Shown piece after piece: positions 35,303-41,930 of a stretch of DNA of 51,644 bases. The first letter of the stretch is position 1. The number at the start of each line of letters is the position of its first letter. The stretch lies in contig CANJNY010000021.1 in the NCBI GenBank assembly GCA_947475715.1, forward strand, positions 1 through 51,644. Direction: 5' to 3'. The translations under genes were made by a program, and so were the position numbers. Under the pieces are notes generated by a model, which worked only from the letters and a program-made list of their open reading frames with translations, was not told where the DNA came from and ran no database searches. This DNA comes from Prolixibacteraceae bacterium. GTDB taxonomy: Bacteria; Bacteroidota; Bacteroidia; Bacteroidales; Prolixibacteraceae.

Positions 35303-37081
35303 ATGACAATAAATTATTTAAAAGCCCCTTCAAAATTCAATAACCTTCCTGTGGTGGAGGTAACGAATAATCAATTTAAAGTATCAAAGGGCTGGGAAGC
35401 AATTTGCGACCGGTTAAACAATTCGGTTGATACTATTCCAGGAAAAAAGAAACTCGTCGTTTTTGAAACCTATCAGGGAGTCATTCATGAGGAACTGATT
35501 GCCAATCTTACAAGTGGAATCAGGCCGGACAGGTTTATTAATGCTGCAGATTTTATGCATACTGAGGAAGAGATCAAAAAACTTGTATTTCAGGATGTGA
35601 CCGACGACCGGATATTCGGGTTTCTAACACGGTTGACAATGCATGCCTACTTCGATCCGGAGAAGGTGAAGGGCATTCAGGCTGAACTGGAGGCAATAAC
35701 GGAAGGTGCTATTTTGATTTACGGCTATGGGGCCTCCTTAATCTGCCCTAAATCCGATTTACTGGTTTATGCCGATATGGCCCGCTGGGAAATACAGCTG
35801 CGGATGCGAAAACATTTGGTTGATAACCTTGGGGTGAAAAACAGGGATACCGCTGATTGGATGTTACTTTACAAACAAGGCTTCTTCGTTGACTGGCGTG
35901 TCTGCGACCGGTTGAAGAAAACCTTATTCGACAAAATGGATTTTATTCTTGACACCAATAAAATAGGCGAACCAAAACTTGTCGAAGGGAGAGCTATGCT
36001 TGAAGGTATGGAGCTTGCCATAAATCGCCCCTTTAGCGTGGTCCCATTTTTTGATCCAGGGCCCTGGGGAGGTCAGTGGATGAAGGAGGTTTGTAATCTC
36101 GATCGATCGGCACCGAACTATGCCTGGTGCTTTAACTGTGTTCCTGAGGAGAACAGCCTTTTGCTTAAATTTGGAGATGATATTATTGAAATACCTTCTA
36201 TAAACCTGGTATTCAGACATCCTGAAGAATTATTGGGGGCCCCTGTTCATGGACGCTTTGGAGATGAATTTCCGATCCGGTTTGATTTTCTGGACACTAT
36301 GGATGGAGGACATCTAAGCCTTCAGGTTCACCCCCTTACCGAATATATCCAGGAAAAATTTGGGATGCATTACACCCAGGACGAGAGTTATTACATGATG
36401 GAAACCGGCGATGATGCAATTGTCTACCTGGGTTTTAAGGAGGGCGTCGATCCGGAAGCGATGATGGCTGAACTTGAAGAGGCCCAGTCGGGCGGAAAAT
36501 CGTTCGATGCAGAAAAACATGTACAGACCTGGCCCATGAAAAAACATGATCATGTGTTAATTCCGGCCGGAACGATTCATTGTTCCGGGAAAAGCAGCAT
36601 GGTACTCGAAATCAGCGCAACACCATACATCTTTACATTCAAATTATGGGACTGGGGGCGTTTGGGAATGGATGGAAAACCACGCCCAATCAATATCGAA
36701 CATGGCAAAAAAGTGATCCAATGGGACCGCACCACCCAATGGACCAGAGAAAACCTTGTAAATAATGTTCATGTCGTTGCCCAAGGGGACGGCTGGATCG
36801 AGGAGAGTACAGGACTGCACGAACGCGAATTTATCGAAACCCGTCGTCATTGGTTCACAAAAAAGGTGGAACATAAAACCAATGGTGGCGTTCATGTGAT
36901 TTGTCTGGTTGAAGGTGATGAAATAATCGTCGAAAGTCCGGCAAATGCCTTTGAACCATTTGTGGTCCACTATGCCGAAGTGTTTATTGTACCTGCAAAG
37001 GTGGGAGAATATACTATCCGGCCTTTCGGATCTGGAGAAGGACAGAAGTGCGGGACATTGAAGGGGTATGTGAGGGTTTGA
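35303..37081 (+). CDS. Class I mannose-6-phosphate isomerase with kinase-like N-terminal domain
   Basis: 592 residues from ATG 35303 (MTINYLKAPS). The C-terminal ~330 residues are a type I phosphomannose isomerase: PWGGQW near 250, zinc ligands Gln341 and His343 (LSLQVHPL), Glu361 (QDESYYMME) and His426 (AGTIHCSG). The first ~230 residues are extra; they look like a P-loop kinase of the uridine-kinase/phosphoribulokinase kind (KKLVVFETYQG; LLVYADMARWEIQLRMRKHL; DFILDTNK) but the Walker A lysine-containing GxxxxGK[ST] is missing, so it is probably not an active kinase. Standard enzymes are 300-400 residues. A start at TTG 35270 would run through the palindrome and is rejected. Confidence 0.85.
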   Translation: MTINYLKAPSKFNNLPVVEVTNNQFKVSKGWEAICDRLNNSVDTIPGKKKLVVFETYQGVIHEELIANLTSGIRPDRFINAADFMHTEEEIKKLVFQDVTDDRIFGFLTRLTMHAYFDPEKVKGIQAELEAITEGAILIYGYGASLICPKSDLLVYADMARWEIQLRMRKHLVDNLGVKNRDTADWMLLYKQGFFVDWRVCDRLKKTLFDKMDFILDTNKIGEPKLVEGRAMLEGMELAINRPFSVVPFFDPGPWGGQWMKEVCNLDRSAPNYAWCFNCVPEENSLLLKFGDDIIEIPSINLVFRHPEELLGAPVHGRFGDEFPIRFDFLDTMDGGHLSLQVHPLTEYIQEKFGMHYTQDESYYMMETGDDAIVYLGFKEGVDPEAMMAELEEAQSGGKSFDAEKHVQTWPMKKHDHVLIPAGTIHCSGKSSMVLEISATPYIFTFKLWDWGRLGMDGKPRPINIEHGKKVIQWDRTTQWTRENLVNNVHVVAQGDGWIEESTGLHEREFIETRRHWFTKKVEHKTNGGVHVICLVEGDEIIVESPANAFEPFVVHYAEVFIVPAKVGEYTIRPFGSGEGQKCGTLKGYVRV

Positions 37082-37237
37082 TTGTTTGTGTTGTTAAAAA
37101 CTAATTAATGAAGCTGTTGGCAAAAACATAAATATTTTGTAACTTGTAGACAAATTTGACTTGTTTGACAATTAATTTGTCCACATAGTCAAATTTATCA
37201 AAATAGACAGATGATAGTATATTTGATAGACTATGAA

Positions 37238-37303
37238 ACGGCGTAGCCGTAATATCTTTGTAGAAAAAGATGAGTATAAAAGAAAACAGCGTAGCTGCGA
37301 CAT
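37238..37303 (+). repeat. Left hairpin pair (H1, H2) of the RAYT-like element
   Basis: H1 and H2 share the GTA loop with different but internally complementary stems. The AATATCTTTGTAG segment after H1 contains TATCTTTG (37253-37260), which also matches the -7 promoter element and points at the transposase gene. Confidence 0.75.
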
Positions 37304-37316
37304 AACTATTCAAGAT

Positions 37317-37778
37317 ATGGCAAATACTTATTCTCAAATGTATGTTCAAATTGTATTTGCAGTTTTAGGCAGGGCAAATTTGATTAGTGAAATTCATCGA
37401 ATCGAAATCGAAAAGTACATCTGCGGAATAATCTCAAATAAAAAATGTAAACCCTTGGTGTTATTTTGTAATCCGGATCATTCTCATATTTTGATTGGAT
37501 TGCACCCTACTATTTCAGTATCAGACATTACGCGTGATATCAAAGCAAGTTCCTCAAAATTTATCAATGATAAAAAGTTAGTGTTAGGGAAGTTTGCGTG
37601 GCAAGATGGTTTTGGATCCTTCACATATTCAAAATCACAGATCGACAATGTCGCAAAATATATTCTGAACCAACCAGAGCATCATAAAAAGAGAACATTC
37701 AGAGAAGAATATTTGTCAATTCTTCAAAAGAATGAAATTGATTTTGATGAAAGATATTTATTTGAATGGTATGATTAA
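37317..37778 (+). CDS. Y1 (HUH) transposase, IS200/REP-associated type
   Basis: 153 residues from ATG 37317 (MANTYSQMYV). The HUH metal motif is His55-Ser-His57 (CNPDHSHILIGL); the likely nucleophile is Tyr115 (VAKYILNQPEHH), followed by the family tail KKRTFREEY...IDFDERYLF. Such enzymes cut and join single-stranded DNA at subterminal hairpins and have no DDE domain. No TnpB/IscB partner is present. An upstream in-frame ATG at 37233 lies within the left hairpin region and would add 28 basic residues; it is less likely. Confidence 0.87.
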   Translation: MANTYSQMYVQIVFAVLGRANLISEIHRIEIEKYICGIISNKKCKPLVLFCNPDHSHILIGLHPTISVSDITRDIKASSSKFINDKKLVLGKFAWQDGFGSFTYSKSQIDNVAKYILNQPEHHKKRTFREEYLSILQKNEIDFDERYLFEWYD

Positions 37779-37780
37779 AA

Positions 37781-37850
37781 ATGTCGCAGCTACGCTGCTT
37801 CAGGTTTCCCCCAATGTCTCTTGCTACAAAGATATTGCAACTACGTTGCA
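37781..37850 (-). repeat. Right hairpin pair (H3, H4) of the RAYT-like element
   Basis: H3 is the exact inverted copy of H2 with its 3' flank, and H4 the inverted, stem-diverged counterpart of H1 with its flank. H4 ends 27 bp before the ATG of the downstream cupin gene, so the repeat forms its leader region. Confidence 0.75.
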
Positions 37851-37877
37851 GTCTTGTTATTTTATAACAAATATATT

Positions 37878-38657
37878 ATGACTTTCTACCCCGGCTTTGA
37901 CATCTGTCCAACCACCGACCCGATGGGTTTTGAATATGGCCCGGGAGTCTTCGGACCCAACGTTGAGAACCGCACGCTTAATTCGATTCGCCAAAGTTTG
38001 CGTAATCCGGATTGTGAAGGGCCCGATCCGGTATATTCCATTGCCATGGATATCGGCAAAACAGAGCATCTCGCACTGCTAATGCAACATCACTTACTGT
38101 ATGGTGCGGTGACCTATGCTGCGGGTCGTTTGGGGAGCGAACCGGTCCGAAGCCAGGGACATATCCATAAAGTTTCAACCTATTCAGGGTGGTCTACCCC
38201 CGAAGTTTATGAGATATGGTCAGGAAAAGCGATCATCTATATGCAGGAAACCACCAACGATCAACCGGGACGATGCTTTGCTGTCGAAGCCTCGCCTGGT
38301 GAAGTGGTGATTGTTCCCCCCTCATGGGCACATGCCACTATCAGTGCCGATCAGGCACAACCCCTGACTTTTGGCGCATGGTGCGATCGTGAATATGGTT
38401 TTGAATATGAGGAGATCAGGCGACATAATGGTCTGGCGTGGTTTCCTGTGATACTGAAAGATGGGGAAATGGGTTGGGAGAGAAACCCGAATTATCTCGA
38501 TTCCGAATTAATTATTAAGACTCCTGAAAGCTATTCTGAATTGGGCATTGAACCCGGAAAATCAATTTATACACAGTTTGAAGAAGATCCCGAAAAATTC
38601 TTTTTCGTCCCCAAACCTCAATTAGCGGCAGAGCTATGGAATCAGTTTATTCCTTAA
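37878..38657 (+). CDS. Second cupin glucose-6-phosphate isomerase-family protein
   Basis: 259 residues from ATG 37878 (MTFYPGFDICPTTDPMGF). The cupin metal ligands can be placed at His95 and His97 (RSQGHIHKVS), Glu109 or Glu112 (TPEVYEIW) and His152 (PPSWAHATIS). The family is that of archaeal-type phosphoglucose isomerase, but it is longer than the 194-residue copy at 33314 and the segment between metal ligands is larger, so a different sugar phosphate may be the substrate. Separated from the sugar operon by the RAYT-like element. A TTG start at 37821 would lie in the hairpin repeat and is rejected. Confidence 0.8.
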   Translation: MTFYPGFDICPTTDPMGFEYGPGVFGPNVENRTLNSIRQSLRNPDCEGPDPVYSIAMDIGKTEHLALLMQHHLLYGAVTYAAGRLGSEPVRSQGHIHKVSTYSGWSTPEVYEIWSGKAIIYMQETTNDQPGRCFAVEASPGEVVIVPPSWAHATISADQAQPLTFGAWCDREYGFEYEEIRRHNGLAWFPVILKDGEMGWERNPNYLDSELIIKTPESYSELGIEPGKSIYTQFEEDPEKFFFVPKPQLAAELWNQFIP

Positions 38658-38749
38658 AATAAATCCTCCATGGTTCCCCTTTTTGTGGGAGGTTAACTTT
38701 CCGATAATTCTGATTACCGATATACAATAAATCATTCATTTATAACACA

Positions 38750-38881
38750 ATGAAGTTCTTTGGAAGATCCTCCCATTTTCCAAAGTGGTGGGATTTCACT
38801 TTAAAGTCCGGATTCCAAATTATGTACCCTGAACTACCCGATAATCTTACTAATAATCATTTTAAATTATCTTATAATTAG
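38750..38881 (+). CDS. Possible 43-residue small protein
   Basis: An ATG in typical local context (AACACAATGAAG) opens a 43-codon frame ending in TAG at 38879-38881. The peptide begins MKFFGRSSHFPKWWDFTLKS and is rich in aromatic residues. The gap 38658-38977 has no other gene. The same DNA can form two mutually exclusive hairpins (38758-38785 and 38782-38802). It may be a small gene, a remnant or just untranslated RNA; I recognise no family. Confidence 0.25.
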   Translation: MKFFGRSSHFPKWWDFTLKSGFQIMYPELPDNLTNNHFKLSYN

Positions 38882-38912
38882 TTCACTGCATCAAAAGACA
38901 GCTGCTTTTTTC

Positions 38913-38920
38913 TAGCTTTG
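38913..38920 (+). promoter_or_regulatory. Likely -7 element of the thymidylate-synthase-like gene
   Basis: TAGCTTTG, full TAnnTTTG match, ~58 bp before the ATG at 38978. The same octamer, preceded by a T-rich stretch, occurs at 40043 before the sigma gene. Confidence 0.5.
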
Positions 38921-38977
38921 TATGTCACATCCTACTGACGATCTCCTTATAAATAACTCTAAAAGAACCTTAATAGC

Positions 38978-39865
38978 ATGAAAAATATTCCGGTTATCTC
39001 CATCACAGAAAAAACATTGGCAGAAGCATATGAAGCTGCTATAATCGCCGTTTACGAAAAAGGAACCAGGTTTAAAACCCAATACGACAAACCGGAGGAT
39101 CCTCAGAGTATGGATTGCACAATGAATATCACGATTGAAGAGCCGGAAACCGACCCCATGATTCATATGGCTTTCCCAGGTGGTATTGAAGAGCTAAAGG
39201 AATATGTGATGGAATTAAAGGGGATCAAAGACCACTGGACTAAAAACATGAATATTGAAAATGATAAGCGTTGGGAATACACCTATCACGGCCGACTGCA
39301 GAATTATGGAGCCTGGAAAGAGCTGATTGATGGTAAATCAATTGAGGCAGGACCGTTCAAAGTAGACCAGATTCAGTCGGTAATCGAGAAGTTGTCAAAT
39401 CAACCATTCACACGTCAGGCACAAATGATCACCTGGATGCCAAGTATCGATCTTGATTGTTATGACCCACCTTGCCTTCAGTCGTTGTGGTACCGGATTC
39501 TTGAGGATGAAGAGGGTGTTTACTGGCTCAATTGCAATGTGCGCTTCCGAAGTAACGATGCCTGGGGTGCCAACTTTATGAATATGTTTGGATTTATTCA
39601 GTTTAATAAAGAGGTAATTGCAGCAGGAGTTGCAGAAAAAACGGGCAAAACAGTATCACTTGGTCGCTTAAACTGGCATGCCGATTCGTTCCATATCTAT
39701 GGCAAGGATCTGAAAGTAGCAAAAGAGAGGCTTTTCGACCGAATTCAGGATATGAATTTCGAAGAGCGGACGATGAATTTTAATGATGATTATATCCGTG
39801 AAATCTATGATAGTGCTGAAGAGCAAATTATAAGGAAGATCAATAACTACGACCAAAGTCATTAG
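38978..39865 (+). CDS. Divergent thymidylate-synthase-fold protein
   Basis: 295 residues. ThyA-type landmarks are in order: YTYHGRLQNYG at ~101-111, a candidate nucleophile Cys166 in DPPCLQSLWYR (PC of the usual PCH, but His replaced), RFRSNDAWGANFMNMFGF at 189-206 (equivalent of RSxDxxLGxPFN) and HADSFHIYGKD at 234-244 (equivalent of GDxHIY). The RSNDAW..FMNMF form recalls the archaeal/methanogen-type thymidylate synthases rather than ordinary bacterial ThyA; that comparison is from memory. It could methylate or hydroxymethylate a pyrimidine nucleotide; the specificity asparagine cannot be placed with certainty. No folA or other folate gene is adjacent. Confidence 0.73.
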   Translation: MKNIPVISITEKTLAEAYEAAIIAVYEKGTRFKTQYDKPEDPQSMDCTMNITIEEPETDPMIHMAFPGGIEELKEYVMELKGIKDHWTKNMNIENDKRWEYTYHGRLQNYGAWKELIDGKSIEAGPFKVDQIQSVIEKLSNQPFTRQAQMITWMPSIDLDCYDPPCLQSLWYRILEDEEGVYWLNCNVRFRSNDAWGANFMNMFGFIQFNKEVIAAGVAEKTGKTVSLGRLNWHADSFHIYGKDLKVAKERLFDRIQDMNFEERTMNFNDDYIREIYDSAEEQIIRKINNYDQSH

Positions 39866-40042
39866 CTTCAGTTGAAAACCTGACTGCCATTTTATCCATA
39901 GAATTATATAATTATCTAAAGCAGCAGTTTTCTGCAAAACATAATTATCCCAAGATTGGAAAAACAGAACAATAAAATAAGTTTGCTGCTATCCGATCTT
40001 CAGATTATATTTGTTTATTCGGATAAATGGAAGATATTTTCC

Positions 40043-40050
40043 TAGCTTTG
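40043..40050 (+). promoter_or_regulatory. Likely -7 element of the ECF sigma gene
   Basis: TAGCTTTG, full TAnnTTTG match, 17 bp before the sigma-factor ATG at 40068; no TTTG at the ideal distance. Confidence 0.5.
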
Positions 40051-40067
40051 TGAACTAAACCCAAAAA

Positions 40068-40625
40068 ATGTATATCGATTCAACCGATACGTTTAACAAT
40101 ATTTATACTACCTTTTACAGAAAGTCCTATCTTTTTGTAAAATCGTATGTTCATGATGAATTGGTTGCGGAAGATATCGTTTCGGAATCGCTGATCAAAC
40201 TTTGGGAAAGGATCAAAACTCAACCAATTGAACATGTAAGTTCTTTTCTCTTCACTATTTTAAAAAACAGTGCGCTCGATCATTTAAAACATGAAATCAT
40301 CGTGCGCAAGGCTTATCAATCTCTCCACGAAATTCACAACCGTGAACTTGAAATTAGGACCTCTGTACTTCAATCGTGCGATCCCAATGAAATTTTTTCT
40401 ACTGAAATCCAACAAATTATTCAGAAAACCCTGGATACTCTTCCTGAAAAAAGCAGACATATTTTTATGATGAGCCGTTTTGAACACAAAAGCAATAAAG
40501 AGATTGCAGAAATCTTCAACATCACAGTAAAAGGGGTCGACTACCATATATCACTTACTACTAAAGCCTTAAGAATTAATTTAAAAGATTATCTTCCTTG
40601 TTTAGTCTATCTGCTTCTCCAATAG
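40068..40625 (+). CDS. ECF RNA polymerase sigma factor
   Basis: 185 residues. Region 2 (YRKSYLFVKSYVHDELVAEDIVSESLIKLWERI) and region 4 (LPEKSRHIFMMSRFEHKSNKEIAEIFNITVKGVDYHI) are those of Bacteroidota SusC-linked ECF sigmas. It precedes fecR, susC and susD on the same strand. Expected action: released by the FecR protein when the STN-carrying receptor binds substrate, then transcribes the susC operon. Confidence 0.93.
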   Translation: MYIDSTDTFNNIYTTFYRKSYLFVKSYVHDELVAEDIVSESLIKLWERIKTQPIEHVSSFLFTILKNSALDHLKHEIIVRKAYQSLHEIHNRELEIRTSVLQSCDPNEIFSTEIQQIIQKTLDTLPEKSRHIFMMSRFEHKSNKEIAEIFNITVKGVDYHISLTTKALRINLKDYLPCLVYLLLQ

Positions 40626-40710
40626 AACAGCTTATTGACAGGTTATAATTTCATACTACAAAGCTGTGTTCTGCAAAGCTTAGGCAGATTACTGCCATCG
40701 ACAGACTCTC

Positions 40711-40757
40711 AAATCTAGTGAAAATTTAAAAAATGTTAAATCTTTCACTAGTGATTT
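40711..40757. repeat. Inverted repeat between sigma and fecR
   Basis: 9-bp perfect arms CTAGTGAAA/TTTCACTAG (40715-40723 with 40743-40751), extended by a further four pairs past a small bulge (40711-40714, 40754-40757). It sits in the 205 bp gap between sigma and fecR; no U-run follows, so a regulator site or a leader structure is possible. Confidence 0.5.
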
Positions 40758-40830
40758 AACCTTCTGAATCGTTATAGTTGAGTCCCAGGAGATTCAAATC
40801 CGAGCTAACAACAAAACCCATGGTCATCGA

Positions 40831-41781
40831 ATGAATAATGGTTCACTTATACGCTATATAACAGGCGACGCAACAGAGGAGGAGATTATCCACATTACTC
40901 AATGGTTGGATTCTGATTCTGAACATATGCGTGAGTTTCTCGCTATGCGTAAATTATATGATATCACCCTTTGGCAATCTGAAGATAAAGCGAACCATCA
41001 ATCATTACCTGTTAAATCTGGCATAAATTTTAGAATAGGGAAGTTCCTCTTAGATATTGCTAAGATTGCAGCAATTTTTGTATTAGCCATATTGGGAACA
41101 CTATATTACATCCAGTCTAATAAAAAACCTGAGCCGGTTTCGATGCAAACCATTCGCGTTCCGGCTGGTCAGCGAGCTGAACTCATACTTACAGATGGAA
41201 CAAAAGTATGGCTCAATGCCAAGACAACCTTAATCTTTCCGAACCATTTTGATGCACAAAGTCGTATTGTGACCCTTGATGGAGAAGGATATTTCGAGGT
41301 AACAAGCAATAAGAAACAGCCATTTACAGTGAAGACCCCGAATTACGACCTTAAAGTCTGGGGTACTAAATTTAATGTGTTAGCCTACTCAGGGAAGCCC
41401 TATTTTGAGACTGCTTTATTTGAAGGATCTGTTGAACTGCTGAATCCAGGTGGAGAAAAGGGGGAAATGATCAATCCAAATGAGCGGATATTTCTCGATA
41501 ATAACCACTTAAAAAGGGGAATAATCAATAACTTAAATCACTTTCTCTGGAGAGATGGGATGATTAGCTTCGATAACGAATCTTTTCCTGAAATGGTCCG
41601 AAAACTTGAGCTATACTTTGACCTTAAGATTATGGTAAAAAACAAATCCCTTCTTTCTTATACCTGCACAGGGAAATTTCGCACCAAGGATGGCGTAGAT
41701 CATATTCTGAAAGTACTTCAGTTGAGCAACCAGTTCAGGTTTAAAATTGATGACAAATTAAATATTATAACCATTGACTAA
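40831..41781 (+). CDS. FecR-family anti-sigma factor
   Basis: 316 residues. The N-terminal ~65 residues (RYITGDATEEEIIHITQWLDSDSEHMREFLAMRKLYDI) are the cytoplasmic sigma-binding part; one membrane helix at ~70-90 (IAKIAAIFVLAILGTLYYI); then the periplasmic FecR domain (IRVPAGQRAELILTDGTKVWLNAKTTLIFPNHF; LDGEGYFEVTSNKKQPFTVKTPNYDLKVWGTKFNVLAY) and the C-terminal DUF4974 (ISFDNESFPEMVRKLELYFDLKI). It connects the receptor's signalling domain to the sigma factor. Confidence 0.94.
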   Translation: MNNGSLIRYITGDATEEEIIHITQWLDSDSEHMREFLAMRKLYDITLWQSEDKANHQSLPVKSGINFRIGKFLLDIAKIAAIFVLAILGTLYYIQSNKKPEPVSMQTIRVPAGQRAELILTDGTKVWLNAKTTLIFPNHFDAQSRIVTLDGEGYFEVTSNKKQPFTVKTPNYDLKVWGTKFNVLAYSGKPYFETALFEGSVELLNPGGEKGEMINPNERIFLDNNHLKRGIINNLNHFLWRDGMISFDNESFPEMVRKLELYFDLKIMVKNKSLLSYTCTGKFRTKDGVDHILKVLQLSNQFRFKIDDKLNIITID

Positions 41782-41840
41782 CTAATATCCACTAAAAAAC
41801 CAAATTTGCCTATGTATTGAGAAACTATTATTTAAAAAAA

Positions 41841-41868
41841 GCCGGAAAATGCGTCAACATTTCCCGGC
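41841..41868 (+). promoter_or_regulatory. Hairpin in the susC leader
   Basis: Arms 41841-41851 and 41858-41868 pair with one mismatch (10 of 11 bp) around a 6-nt loop, ~60 bp before the SusC ATG and ~60 bp after the fecR stop. No U-tract follows, so it is more likely a leader structure or processing site than a terminator. Confidence 0.45.
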
Positions 41869-41930
41869 CAACGGTTAAAACCCGTCATCCCAATTAAAAA
41901 ATCAAGTAATAACCATTAAACAACAAATGT

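Larger units (their letters stand above)
37238..37850 (+). mobile_element. RAYT/IS200-like element: Y1 transposase with four REP-like hairpins
   Basis: Four short hairpins frame the transposase gene: H1 37238-37250 (ACGGC-GTA-GCCGT), H2 37287-37297 (CAGC-GTA-GCTG), H3 37786-37798 (GCAGC-TAC-GCTGC) and H4 37836-37850 (TGCAAC-TAC-GTTGCA). All have a 3-nt loop, GTA on the left and TAC on the right, so the right pair is inverted relative to the left. The flanks repeat too: AATATCTTTGTAG (37251-37263) is exactly inverted at 37824-37836, and a 17-bp perfect inverted pair joins 37287-37303 to 37781-37797. Edges are approximate and no target duplication was identified. The element lies in the gap between two sugar-isomerase genes. 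Confidence 0.8.

Noticed and set aside
37101-37349. An 82-codon reverse ORF in AT-rich DNA
   Set aside because: Its sequence is low-complexity, and it overlaps the left hairpins and the transposase start on the other strand.
37821-37877. TTG start for the second cupin gene
   Set aside because: It would translate through hairpin H4 of the mobile element; ATG 37878 gives a cupin-like N-terminus.
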